The notes: generated by a model not told the origin, from the letters alone. A DNA stretch of 23,994 bases from Euglena gracilis (GCA_900893395.1 CAAHFI011234664.1:1-23994), one strand, 5' to 3'; positions 1 to 9,161 are shown, counted from the first letter of the stretch. Translations and numbers: made by a program.

Positions 1-16
1 AGGAAGAAGTGGTTCA

Positions 17-118
17 GGGGTTCCACTGAGTGTTCAGAGGGTCCCAGTTTTTCCACTGAATCAAAAATTGAAGTTTTCCGTCTTTTCTGCGGTGGTTCAG
101 CACTTTGTCAACCTCCCA
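17..118 (-). pseudogene. Chromodomain at the C-terminus of pol (fossil)
   Basis: The last segment of the element reads WEVDKVLNHRRKDGKLQF followed by LIQWKNWDPLNTQWNP. This matches the chromodomain pattern of an initial W/Y-E-V-x-K-I-L, a basic strand, then L-I/V-x-W-K-x-W/Y, and a final T-x-W-x-P. In chromoviruses this domain follows the integrase and is thought to steer integration to chromatin with particular histone marks. The segment is about 34 residues, slightly shorter than a full chromodomain of 40-50 residues, with the C-terminal helix region short. The aromatic positions (W at the start, W and W in the WKNW motif) are present. Confidence is moderate because the domain is small and only compared by eye. 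Confidence 0.65.
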
Positions 119-189
119 TTCGTCAGGTCCGACCTCCAACTCCTGTGCCTTGCCCGACCAAAAGTAGAGGGGACAGGGTTGTGTTGTAG

Positions 190-365
190 AGGTCCTCCAC
201 GTGGGGTTTGAGTTGTGAACGGTGGGCAGGTTGTCGGTTTCCAGGTCGTTCAACCACGTAGGAGTGTTGTCCACCCGTTCCAACACCACCGCAGGTCCTT
301 TCCACTTCGGTTCGAGTTTGTCGGTACCGGGTTGTCTTTCGGGTTGATACCAGACTTTGGAACCG
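190..365 (-). pseudogene. Integrase C-terminal GPY/F-like module (fossil)
   Basis: Upstream of the chromodomain lies a segment with KVWYQPE, then KLEPKWKGPAVVLERVD and later PTVHNSNPTW. In gypsy and retroviral integrases the C-terminal module has a V-W/L-basic start, a conserved K-x-x-x-x-W-x-G-P and a downstream V-H-x-S/N-x-L-K. The KWKGPAVVLERV string fits this well. In family members this part binds DNA and links the catalytic core to the chromodomain. It lies in the expected place, between the catalytic Glu region near 690 and the chromodomain. The linker that follows contains an acidic stretch (ELEVGPDEW). Confidence 0.7.
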
Positions 366-459
366 ATTTCCAAGGCAGGTGGTTCTCTGCGTTTTGGTTC
401 ACCGTTTCAGCCCGTTCACGCTGTTTTTCGTTCAGGACCAGGCTCACCCACTGGTCTTG

Positions 460-1205
460 TTCTTCATCCTTTCCAAGAACGTTGTGGCCCCTTCCGCTTC
501 CTTTTGTGTTGGTATGGCAATCCCGCCAACGGTCTGTGCCTGCCAAACACAATTTCGTACGGTGACAATCCCGTTTCACCTGGGACGTCGTGTAGGGCCC
601 TCAAGGCGTTCGGTAGGAGTTCAACCCAGGGTACCCCTTTTTCAGCAGCCAGTTTTGCCAGTTTTCGGAGGACTTGTTGACCCGCTACCTCAGCCCGTCC
701 GTTGGCTTGGTGGTGGTATGCCTGCCCGTACGCCACACGGACCCCGTGGGCAGCACACAGTGTTTTCCACCAACCGGCTGTGAAGGGAGCCCCGGTCGGA
801 GCTCACCACCGAGGGTATCCCAAAAATTCCCCACTGTTTGTACATTTCTTTCCAACCTTTTCTGCTGTGAGTCCCTTGGCCAGGTGGGGGTTGCAACCAT
901 CCACCCACTCAGCCTGTCCACACACAACGCCAACGTGTCGTATTTTTTCCCTTCAAAGGTCGTTTCAGGTAGTGAGAACAAATCGATGGCAACACTGTCC
1001 ATCAGGTGTGCAGGAATCGGTGTCGGTTCAATGGGGCACTTGTATGGTAGGTGGCTGGGTTCTGTTGCTTGGCAGGTTTCACACATGGTCATCATTTTGC
1101 CTGTCAGTTTTTTTGCATCCTGGTGGTCCGCAAACGCAAACCACCTTCCCATCTGGTCCCACAGTCGGGCTGACCCTGGGTGCCCGGCTGTTTCGTGATG
1201 TTCCC
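460..1205 (-). pseudogene. Integrase: H2C2 zinc finger and rve catalytic core (fossil)
   Basis: The zinc finger is seen as HHETAGHPG (about 1,180-1,200) with a paired C-x-x-C (MCETCQ, about 1,072-1,083), the HHCC arrangement of retroviral-type integrases. The catalytic core follows: the first Asp in VAIDLFSLP (about 982-984), then ALCVDRLSGWMVA. A second Asp is in a VVSSDRGS string (about 795-797), and the Glu is in HHQANGRAEVAGQ (about 689-691). ANGRAE corresponds to the family's usual N-G-x-x-E. Further on, LPNALRALHDVPGETGLSPYE matches the usual end of the core (family pattern A-x-x-x-x-x-T-G-x-S-P-F/Y-E). The enzyme would insert the element's DNA into the host genome. All D, D and E motifs can be recognised by eye, although the stretch as a whole is degraded. 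Confidence 0.88.
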
Positions 1206-1505
1206 GAATTACGTTTCCAGTCAACCCACTTGGTACACACAGGAGACCGTTTTTGTAGAGCCTGCCGTTGTCGAATCGGTACCCGTCAGGCCAGTTTTTG
1301 AACCCCGTTTCCTTCAGGTCCTTGAGCACAGGTCCCCACCTTGGGCAACTTTCGTACTCGTTCTTCCATTCCCTGTCCATCACCCCTTTCGGTTCCCCCT
1401 GTTGAAGCTCCGGGGCGTGCACTCCCCTTGATGGAGGTCCAACGGGTGTCCCCGTTGAGGATGACGCACCTTGCGCGTCCTGTTGTTTTGTTGAGTCTGT
1501 TGTTG

Positions 1506-1930
1506 TTAGGGGTTCCACAGGGTCCTCTTCCAGGGGTCTTCGCCTTGGTGGGTCTTCCTCAGTGGATGGTCCCTCGGCCGTGTTTGAATTTCTGGGGTTT
1601 TGTTTTTTGGTTGGTCTGGTCGGATCAGGTTTCCTGCCTCATCCGTGGTCTCCCTTGGGGTTGCCTCAGCCAGTTTTTTGCTTGGTTCCACCACAGTCGT
1701 TTCCTTCACAACCCATTTCTTTGTCGTTTTTGCAGGTTTTTGAGGTGTTTTTGAAATTTTTTGAGGGGTGTCACCGTTTTCCGTTGAACCAGGCACTGTG
1801 GGCGAATCTTCACCCGTTTTGGCTCCCCCCCTTGTTGTGACGGCCACAGTGACGGGTTCTTGAAGTTGTTTTTGTGCCTGTGTCAGGTCTGCCACGTTGA
1901 TCACCATACAAGTTTTCTGTTCCTTTTCCT
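1506..1930 (-). pseudogene. K/P/T-rich spacer between RNase H and integrase (fossil)
   Basis: About 135 residues of low-complexity protein separate the RNase H domain from the integrase. The stretch is rich in Lys, Pro, Thr and Glu, with strings such as KISKTPQKPAKTTKKW and RPDQPKNKTPEIQTRP. No fold or known motif is visible. Gypsy elements often have a shorter linker here, so this is a family-unusual insertion or a disordered tether. It remains open in the same reading as the RNase H domain, which supports its being part of the element's own polyprotein rather than a later insertion. Confidence 0.6.
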
Positions 1931-2015
1931 CCTGTTTGATGATTTCTTTCATGAGTCGGTCGTCCTCCTCACTCCCGTGGATACTCACGTCGGCGAATGC
2001 CTGTGAGGCGGGGTA

Positions 2016-2440
2016 GGCCCACCTACTCAAGGCATCGGCGACCGTGTTGTCTTTGCCAGGTACGTATGCAACGGTTATGTCGAACCGCGAAAGCAGTTCG
2101 TGCCACCTAGCCCTACGTCCAGCTGGTCCACTGGGGGTGTCCAGCGCCTCCGTTGCCCATGCCTCAATGGACTTGTGGTCCGTCAACACCAGTACCGGTT
2201 GCATTCCTATCCAGGAAGCCCATTTTTGCAGGGCCAGGATCACTGCGTAGGTCTCCTTCTCCCTAGGAGACCACGAGCGAACCTGCCCAGGTGTCAGTTT
2301 TCGTGAACAGAAAGCTACGGGTACTGTTTTTTTGGTCATGGCTGTTGTTGGGTCTGGTTTTTCTGCAGTGTCCTCCGCAAATTGTTCCAGAGCCGCACCT
2401 ACGGCTCTGCCACTTGCATCCACCCTGAGTATGAACGGTT
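2016..2440 (-). pseudogene. RNase H domain of pol (fossil)
   Basis: The domain starts with PFILRVDASGRAVGAALEQ, whose Asp is the first catalytic acid. It continues with VPVAFCSRKLTPGQ and a WSPREKETYAVILALQKW string that carries the catalytic Glu. VLTDHKSIEAW carries the next catalytic Asp, and the domain ends with VPGKDNTVADALSR, which holds the last Asp. This series (D..E..D..D) is the standard RNase H set of Ty3/gypsy pol, including the usual ADALSR ending. The enzyme removes the RNA template during reverse transcription. Its place, just after the RT and before the integrase, is normal for the family. Confidence 0.92.
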
Positions 2441-2559
2441 TGTCTGGGTTCACGTTTGCAGTTTCAGGCTTCCAGCAGTTTTTCTTTGATGGTCTGGAAG
2501 GCTGTTCTTTCTTTTTCACCGAAAAACACAGGTGTCAGGCTTCCTTTCTTTCCTGTCCT

Positions 2560-3420
2560 TTTTCACTTTCAGTTTTTCCATTAGGTCTGCAGCCAATTCC
2601 GCATACCCTGGGATGTATGAGGCGTAGTAGTTTGTGAATCCCAGGAATGCCCGCAGGGCTGTGACCGTTTTGGTTCCTCCCATTTTTCCAAGGCCATCAG
2701 TTTCCCAGGTGCTGGTTTTCGTTGTCCACCACCAGCACGTGTCCACAGAATTCCACCTCTTTCACGAAAAATTTGCATTTCTTGATGTCTGCCACGTGCT
2801 GCTGTTTTTTCAGTGCCTCCATCACCCTTCTGATGTCCTTGTCGTGTTGTTCGAGGGTTTTTCTTCACCCTGCCACATGGTTCCTACGATATGTCGTCCA
2901 CGTAGGGTTTGCAATGTCCTGTACCTCCTCCAGGCTGTACTCGATCACCCTCTGGAAAATCGGTACACCGTTTTTCATTCCCATGACCACCACTCTCCAC
3001 TGTTTTGTTCCCTTAGGTGTGCTGCAGCAGGTGTAGGGTCTGGACTCTGTTCTCAGTGGCACCTGGTGGAAGGCGTCTTTCAGGTCCAGTACACTGTACA
3101 GGGCCCGTTGTCCTTGTTGAACTAGGATGTCTTCTATCCTAGGGAGGGGATGGGCGTCTGTGATTGTTGCCTCGTTCAGTGCTCTGAAATCCACCACCCC
3201 TCTCCATTTTCCACCTTTTTTGGCCACCACGAACGTGGGGCTGGACCAGTCACTCCTCCGTCTTCCACTTTCAGGTCCCTAACCCATTCGTCCACCATGT
3301 CGATGAGTGCCTGTCGGCGTTCTCCTGTCATGTGGATGGGTCTTTGCTTTTTCGCCACTGTTCCAGGTTTCAGTTCGATTTTCCCATAACCCAGTGGTCC
3401 GCGTTCTGGGGGGTCTGGGT
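2560..3420 (-). pseudogene. Reverse transcriptase, palm/fingers and thumb (fossil)
   Basis: Starting from the right, KIELKPGTVAKKQRPIHMT and ERRQALIDMVDEWVRDLKVE form the leading fingers region, as in many gypsy elements. The core has WRGVVDFRALNEATITDAHP with LPRIEDIL, then YSVLDLKDAFHQVPL, whose VLDLKDAF holds the first catalytic Asp. The polymerase box is present as YVDD at about 2,893-2,904. The thumb/connection is recognisable from FLGFTNYYASYIPGYAELA at about 2,590-2,650. The enzyme would copy the element's RNA into DNA. The region is broken in several places but its family identity is not in doubt. Confidence 0.93.
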
Positions 3421-3789
3421 AGATTTTGTCTCGCAAGACCACTCCTTCATAGTCCTGCCGCAGTTTTTTCACCAGTTCAGCCACCTTTTCGCCTTGTGTT
3501 TCCTGTCCTTCTGGCACCACCACAACACCGTGAACCCTGTCAGATTTCTTTGCCGATTTCTGAAGTTGTTTTGCCAGTGTTTCCAGTGTTGTTTCGTCTT
3601 CAAACAGTTTTTCCTCGTCCTGGCCCGCTTCAGCAGGAATCTGCAAATTCATTGCCCGCACTGCCGAAATGTTTTTCTGAAGTTGGTGTATTTTCCGTTC
3701 CCTGTGTTTTTGTTCCTTCAGCTGGTGCCAACTGGACAGCAGCCGCAGTGGTTCACCTATGAGGGCCAGTGATTGTAGGTGTGGAAAAC

Positions 3790-4120
3790 CCCCAGTTGGT
3801 GTTGTTCCATCCACGGATACCCGAGGATGGCATCCACTTGGATGTCGGCGTCATGGAATGTTCCAATGGTGGACCATTCCCTTGTTCTGTCCGTGTTGTG
3901 CACCCGTGATGAAAACTGCAGTTCCAGTGTGACTTCGTGTAGTCCTCCTTCCATCCTTGTTCCGTCCGCTGTGATCAGGGCCAAGGGTTTTTGTGAACGT
4001 CTGAAGTTTTGTTGGGGAATCAGGTTCTTTTTCACCAGGTTTGCCTGTGCTCCCGTGTCAATCAGGGCCTGTAGGAACATTTTTTTGCCGTCCGGCAACA
4101 CAGCACGGACTTCGATGAGG
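3790..4120 (-). pseudogene. Retropepsin-type aspartic protease (fossil)
   Basis: The catalytic triad is in QALIDTGAQANLVKKNLI (Asp codon about 4,057-4,059), matching the D-T-G-A hallmark of retropepsins. Further along, ALITADGTRMEGG and DIQVDAILGYPWMEQH match the flap side and the closing I-L-G-x-x-W-L/M motif. The domain is about 110 residues, a normal length for a retroelement protease, which works as a dimer to cleave the polyprotein. Upstream, to about 4,458, lies a Q/P-rich linker (for example QQQPLQQPSPAQTARQ), and downstream the protein leads into the RT. The methyltransferase-like segment sits directly upstream of this linker. Confidence 0.9.
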
Positions 4121-4489
4121 AGTTGTTTTGCTTTCTTTCTGCTGATGACCTGCCCCAGCAGGAGTTTGGACACCGGTTCACACAGTCGTTTTGGAAGCCG
4201 AATGTTTTGGTCTGGTTCTGTTTTGTCAGTTGAATCTGGGTTTGGCTGTTGACCTGTCAGTTCTGGGCTGGGCTGTGAGAGCATGTTTTGTCGTGCAGTC
4301 TGGGCAGGGCTGGGCTGCTGCAGCGGTTGTTGCTGCGCGGCCTGGGCTTGGCTGGTTTGCCGTAGCCGTTCGTGGAACCCCGCCAGGTCCTGAATCAGTT
4401 GTTCTGGGATCCTGAATTTTTTGAAGGCTGGAATGTTGTGTTTGTTGCTGAGTTTCACCAGGTGACCACCACCGTTCGGGTCCAGGTTC

Positions 4490-4960
4490 TTGCAGTTTTC
4501 CCGTCACACCGTTTTGCTGGTACCTGCAGGATGTCAGGGCTGCCCCAGATTCGTGTTGGTTTTTTGTAACCCCAGTCTGTGTATTGACAGTAATCCACGT
4601 CAATGTACGGGTACGGTTTCATGTAATCTCGTTTTCCCAGGTATCCGTACCTTGGGTTTTCCAACCACCATTTCTGCGGCTGCAGAAATTCCACAATTTC
4701 CAGGGCTTTCTTTGCAAGGCTGTCTCCTTTTCCAGGTTTCTGGGTCTTGTCGTCAGGGCAATGCTGAATTCTGTGCAGGGAACTCCACACACCACCGTGT
4801 GGAATTCACCAGGTTTGAAATGTTTTCTGAAGTCCCAGTCCAGTACGTCCACCTGGTAATCCGCTTTCCACCTGGGGTCTGAATCCACCGTCACCACCTC
4901 GAAACCCATTTTTTCATACACCTTGCTGACCGATTTTGTTCCACAGAACAGGTCCAGCAT
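4490..4960 (-). pseudogene. C5-cytosine DNA methyltransferase-like domain inside the retroelement (fossil)
   Basis: The domain opens with KMLDLFCGTKSVSKVYEKMG (LDLFCG at about 4,940-4,957), which matches motif I, the S-adenosylmethionine-binding loop. VVTVDSDPRWKADYQVDVLD fits motifs II-III, with the acidic residue after a beta strand. HTVVCGVPCTEFS has the Pro-Cys of motif IV (catalytic Cys codon about 4,775-4,777), and QKWWLENPRYGYL (about 4,653-4,670 for WWLENP) matches the E-N of motif VI. YCQYTDWGYKKPTRIW (about 4,545-4,592) resembles motif VIII and its Arg. These enzymes add a methyl group to carbon 5 of cytosine in DNA. The domain is compact (about 150 residues), and no long target-recognition region is obvious. 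It lies between the gag tail and the protease on the same strand. A cellular or viral gene caught by the element is the likely origin. Confidence 0.82.
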
Positions 4961-5129
4961 TTTTGGTTTTGGTTTTTCTGCTGTGGCCCGTTCTGGTGTC
5001 GCTGTGGCTGCCTCCTGCAGTTTTCTGATGTGTTTCTGTGGTTTTTCTGTCCCCAAATCGGTTTTTGTTCACCACCCTCCACCTCGTCCTCCACTGGCGG
5101 GTACTCGTGGGCTGTGCCGAACCTCACCT

Positions 5130-5600
5130 TGGATGTCGGGTGTAGGGGGGTGAAATGTTTGTGGAAACCTGGTAGGTACTTGCACCGTGTTTTGTGTCCG
5201 CATACCAAAAACACTTCCACAGGCCACGGTGTATTCCTGCAGTTCTTGTCACCCTGTCCGAACAGTTTTGTTCCCGCTGGGATGAACATTGACATCACTG
5301 CCAGTTTTTTGATTTCCCGTACCATTCTGTGAACCCATCTGGTACCATGAGAAGTGCGTGGGCCTCGTCTGTTTGATTTTTCTCACCACCTGTGAAATTT
5401 TGCTGAATGGGGGTTCATCCACAGCAGTTTTCCGTGCCAGTTTTTTCAAAGGCGTCAGTTCCATCTGGGCTGCCCGATCCCCACCATTGCGGGAATCTTT
5501 TGTTTTTTTCCGTTGCAAAGGCATCCAGCTGGGGCTGGACCCCGAAGTGTGAGAGAATTTCTGTCATTTTTTCTTCCTTCACGTGGTAGTTTTCAGACAC
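5130..5600 (-). pseudogene. Adenine-methyltransferase-like (Dam/DIRS MT-like) domain, tentative (fossil)
   Basis: The segment begins with EKMTEILSHFGVQPQLDAFA and continues TEKNKRFPQWWGSG (LDAFAT near 5,511-5,528). In phage-type N6-adenine methyltransferases and in the MT domain of DIRS retroelements, a similar block reads F/Y-G-x-x-x-L/I-D-x-F/A-A-x-x-x-N-x-x-x-P-x-F/Y. About 25-30 residues later comes PPFSKISQVVRKIKQ (about 5,385-5,413), comparable with the family's (N/D)-P-P-(F/Y) catalytic motif. A further segment to about 5,130 is less certain. The stretch just upstream (5,600-5,835) is a basic Lys- and Arg-rich linker with no motif. The cytosine methyltransferase-like domain follows directly. 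Identification rests on pattern only; it could be an unrelated retroelement domain. Confidence 0.45.
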
Positions 5601-5834
5601 CCACCGTGAAGCTGCTCTGCCGAACCTGCAGCTGACCTGTTCCCTTTTCGGTTCTGGGCTGTGGAGTCGTTTTTTTGTCAGGATGTTTTTCTTTTGGGGT
5701 TTTTTCTTACCTCCCTTACCCAGTGTGTATGACCGCTGCGGCTCTGGACCTGGTTCCCTTGTTTTGTTTTGTTGTTTCGGTTGTGTCTGCAGAGAGTCGC
5801 CCCTCTCGTCCCCTACCCTCAGGCCGCAGCCCCT

Positions 5835-6479
5835 TCACTTCCGTTCTGCGTTTTGAACTGGCTGCCAGCGATTGCTGGAAGATGCTTCTGCCTTTGGCTG
5901 TCCCTGTGGCTGGTTGGCTGGCTCCTGTGAATTGGTTTGCTGTGGCTGTGGTTCAGTTTTCGTTGCTGCTGGCTGTGGCTGTGGCTGCCCTTTGCCTTTT
6001 CCTTTCCCGCTCCCCTTCCCAGAATCGTATCCTTTCCCAGAGTTGTATCCCTTTCCTGAATCGTAGCCTTTGCCGTAATTCTGATTCCAGTTCTGGTTCT
6101 GGTTCCAGTTTTGGGTTGAACCCCAGTTTTGACCTTTCCCCTTTCCTTTGCCTTTGCCCCAGTCGTTCTGTCCCCAGTCTGACCAGTTGGTGTACCGTCC
6201 CTGGCCAGGCTGTTCTGAAACTGCCATGGGCACCTGCTGGCGTGGAGAAGGGGGTCTGGGTTTTTCAGGTGTTGGGGTTCGAGGTCCAGGGGAGTTGGGT
6301 CGGGATCTGGAAGGTGGTGTCCGACTTCTGGATTTTGTTTTCTCCTCCTCCTTGACTTCCCTGACGTAACCCCTGCGGTCCATCGACCGTGATCTGTTTT
6401 CACGAGGTTGGTTCTGCCAGCCGTTGTACCCCCTACCCAGGGAGTCTGACTGTTGTTGGCACCTGAGTTCGGTTTCCAC
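5835..6479 (-). pseudogene. SR- and GKG-rich basic tail of gag, nucleocapsid-like (fossil)
   Basis: This segment follows the capsid-like domain. Its first part has SR/RS-type strings (NRSRSMDRRG, KSRSRTPPSRSRPNSPG) and prolines. The second part has Asn/Gln/Trp repeats (QNWNQNQNWNQNYGKG), then GKGYDSGKGYNSGKG units and GSGKGKGKGQPQPQ. It is strongly basic and of low complexity, so it could bind RNA in the way a nucleocapsid does. No CCHC zinc knuckle, the usual nucleocapsid motif, is visible here or nearby. GKG-rich and RGG-like tails occur in RNA-binding proteins of many eukaryotes and are common in dinoflagellate proteins, which gives a weak hint about the host. Confidence 0.65.
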
Positions 6480-6699
6480 CCGTTGGAACAGTTCGTCCAG
6501 AGTCAGTTTGCTGTACCTGTGTGAATGTGGTTGTGTCCAGTCAGCAACGTTGAACCGTTTTTCATCAGGAGCAGTTCAGCAGCTCTGCTGCTGTGCAGTT
6601 GGATCCTGAAGTTTTGTCCGTCTCGTGCCACCTGAAAATTTCACCTGTGCCCACTGTTGCTGCCACCAGGTCACGAACGTCTTCCGTTGTTGCATCTGG

Positions 6700-7215
6700 G
6701 ACGTTTGTAATGTTCGTGACCCCTTTCAGTTTCAGTGTCGGTCTGTCCTGATTTCTGCGGTCCTGTTCCCTGATGCAGCTTCTGCGTTGCGTTTCAGGCA
6801 TTTTTTCAGCCACCAGGTTGTAAGCGTCTTCCTCTGATGGATTTTCCAGCCTGCTGTAGAGGAGTTTGAAATGGGCCTCAAACTCCCTCCACGCTTCCAG
6901 TGTCAGTTTTCCTTCCGTTTTTGGTCTCAGGTTTTTCAGTTCGTCTTTGATGGCTGATTGTGTGTCTCCACCGTATTTCTGGCACATCCAGTTCCAAAAT
7001 TCCTGGTATTTTATTTTCTCACCGCGTTCCTGTCTGCGTTGTAGTTCCAGTTTGCTGGCACTGTCCAGGCTGCCCTCCAGCAGTGACAGTTTCAGGTCAT
7101 CGGTCAGGGACCCCTGACCGGCTGACACACGTTGCAGGTACATTGGAAATTTCACGGCAAAATCTGCGAAATTCCCCTGCAGTGTTGGTCTTACCAGGTC
7201 TTTTGTCATTGCCGC
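6700..7215 (-). pseudogene. Gag capsid-like domain (fossil)
   Basis: A long open stretch (about 515 residues, 6,565-8,112) contains a helical domain resembling the Retrotrans_gag family. It opens with LVRPTLQGNFADFAVKFPMY, continues with KLSLLEGSLDSASKLELQRR and KYQEFWNWMCQKYGGDTQSA, then LTLEAWREFEAHFKLLYSRL. The F/W-x-x-W/F and leucine-rich helix pattern with a mid-domain Y-G and W-x-x-F matches Ty3-like capsids, which assemble the virus-like particle. The C-terminal part (about 6,565-6,700) has TTEDVRDLVAATVGTGEIF and no clear motif. The assignment rests on the pattern and on position just upstream of pol, as in other gypsy elements. Confidence 0.7.
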
Positions 7216-8160
7216 GCCCACTGGACCCAGCAGCAGCCCGAAGGATGCTGCCGGGGCCGTTGCCACGGGTGCCACCACTGTTTCCTCTCCTATGTGGTGG
7301 ATGGCAGTTTGGGTAGACCCCATCTGGGGTCCCACCCAGGTTGTTGTGGCTGTGTTCTGAGTTTCGGTTTCGTCTGCCCACATGAACAAGCCCCGAGTCC
7401 GGGACTGTGGGTTTTGTTGTGTCGTCACTGGCTGTTGTTGAGTCGGCTGGGTTGGCTGTGGTGCTGGGCTTGTCGGGTTTGTCGTAAGTGCTGGGCTGGT
7501 CGGGACTGCAGTCGGTCGTTGTTCTGTTTGTCGAGTCAGTTGGGCAATTAACGGTGTCAAGGCAGTTTTTAGTTCTTGCTGGATGAGCTGCCCCACCAGG
7601 GAAGCCGAGTTAACGGTCCCCAGTGCTGCAGCTCCTCCTTCCATTTTTGGGTGTGGTGTTTCGTCCCCCCACTGCTGGCTGCTCTGGCTGAACATACCTG
7701 TCAGGGGTTGTGGGGTCCCCGTCCCCGTTTGACAGGCCTGGGGTTCTGGGGTCCCCGTCCCTTGGTTTCCTGCGGGCTGGCCCCTCAGGGCTGGCCGTGG
7801 CTGGGCCAGGGGTTGTGGGGTCCCCATCCCCGTTGGCCAGGCCTGGGGTTCTAGGGTCCCCGTCCCGTGTTGTCCTGTGGGTGGCCCCTCAGGGCTGGGG
7901 GGCTGGTTCTGGGGTTGTGGGGTCCCCGATCCCCGTTGGCCCGCGGCCCTGTCTGCCCCCTGGGGGGTTGTTCTGTCGTTGGGCCGTTGTGGCTGCCCCT
8001 GGCTGTCCAGCCTGGGTCCTCGAGGGAGGCCCACTGGCCAGGGGGCTGGCCCCTGACTCTGGCCCGAAGGCCCCTGTGCAGGCTGGGCGAGAGGAAATGC
8101 AAAGATTTTCAAAAAGTTTGGGTATTTCAGCCAGGCTAGGGCTGGGGGTTGTGATTTGCT
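7215..8160 (-). pseudogene. Proline/glutamine/threonine-rich gag region with internal repeats (fossil)
   Basis: This stretch lies between the coiled-coil part and the capsid-like domain. It is of low complexity, with many Pro, Gln, Thr and Gly residues and strings such as QGTGTPEPQACQTGTGTPQP and TSPAPQPTQPTQQQPVTTQQ. Part of it is an internal tandem repeat at about 7,700-7,945. It is probably disordered and may act as a flexible tether or a late-domain-like region, though no classic PPxY or PTAP motif is seen. It reads in the same direction as the capsid part. The long plus-strand reading here (7,710-8,459) is its antisense shadow. Confidence 0.6.
7700..7945 (-). repeat. In-gag tandem repeat, period about 102-105 bp, about 2.5 copies
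   Basis: The plus-strand string GTTGTGGGGTCCCC recurs at about 7,707, 7,812 and 7,914, giving spacings of 105 and 102 bases. Both spacings are multiples of three, so each unit adds 34-35 residues (a GTGTPEPQA / GTPQPLAQP pattern) without shifting the reading. The copies differ at several positions. Such expansions are common in low-complexity gag regions. Confidence 0.75.
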
Positions 8161-9161
8161 GGGTGTTTTGCCTTTCCAGTTTTTCAGTCAGGTTTTCAGT
8201 CGTTTTTGTCACAGTACTGATTTTTCTGTCCAGGGTCACCAGCTGTTCTGTCCACCGTTTCTGCTGTGTTTGCAGTTCCGTGGTCAGAGAATGTAAATGC
8301 TGCCAATGCCGTTGTCATGTGTTTCCCGTTCTGCAGTTTTTGTTGTCAGACCAGCCAGTTTTGCTTCCAGTTGACCGACCCTGGTTGTCATTGAGCCAAT
8401 GGCAGATGTCATTTCCAGCCATTTGGCATGTTCAGATGTGGCATGTGTTCCCGTTTTAATGGTCCCTTTTTGTAGTTCACCCAGCAGTTTTTGAGTCGTT
8501 TGGGCTGTTTCGTCCACCCTGTGACCCAGGTTGCCGACCTCCAGGTTCAGACGTTCAGTGCGTTGTTTGTGTTTTTCTTCGTTGGAGGTCAGAGTTTCCA
8601 CCTGTCGTTTCAGTCTGCCGATTTCCTCGTTCAGCTGTGTAATCTGCTGCTGCTGATCTGGGATTTTCTGCAGTTCGACCAGTTTTTTGTGCAGGTAATC
8701 ACAGTTTTGAATGGTTGTTGTCGTTTTTGTTTCCTGCTGCTGAACCCGTCCTGCCAGATTTCCGATTTCACTGCCCATGTCCTTCTGAATTTTTCCACCA
8801 CACTGCTGATTTCGCCTCTGAGGTTTTCAACTTTTCTGGACACTGTTGCCACAGTTTCGTCCACTTTGCTGTTCACCGTTTGGACTCCGCCTGTGATTCC
8901 TGCGACCCGTTCTTCTGCCACAGCCAATCTCTGTTGCAGTTCTGCAGTTGTTTTTTCGTTTTCTCGCTGTCGGTGCAGTAAACCAACCAGATGTTCACCC
9001 TGGTTCTGTGCGTTTCCACCTGCCATCTGCAGAAAACTGTGAAATTCCCTGAGTTTTTCACCCAGTGAGCCAGACATTTCCCTGATTTCTGTGATCTGCT
9101 GTGACATTCCGTTGAAATGTTCCTGGTACAGCCTGTTCTGGTTGACTGTCACCAGTTCCAT
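8160..9161 (-). pseudogene. Long coiled-coil N-terminal gag region (fossil)
   Basis: The minus-strand reading here has long heptad-like stretches rich in Leu, Val, Glu, Gln, Lys and Arg. Examples are EHLVGLLHRQRENEKTTAEL, LQQRLAVAEERVAGI, VDETVATVSRKVENLRGEI, ITQLNEEIGRLKRQVETLTS and KISTVTKTTENLTEKLERQN. Hydrophobic residues at a/d-like spacing over about 300 residues fit a coiled coil, probably for self-association of gag. Ty3/gypsy gag proteins are usually short (about 250-400 residues), so a coiled coil this long before the capsid is unusual for the family. No other domain is seen in it. Confidence 0.65.

Noticed and set aside
5675-6355. Plus-strand open reading with hydrophobic, membrane-like stretches
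   Set aside because: It is the antisense shadow of the GKG/SR-rich tail; Leu/Phe/Ser/Pro-rich strings come from complementing Lys/Gly/Gln/Arg codons.
7710-8459. Long plus-strand open reading (about 249 residues)
   Set aside because: It lies antisense to the proline-rich gag region, its composition is that of a reverse complement of P/Q/G codons, and no domain is recognisable.
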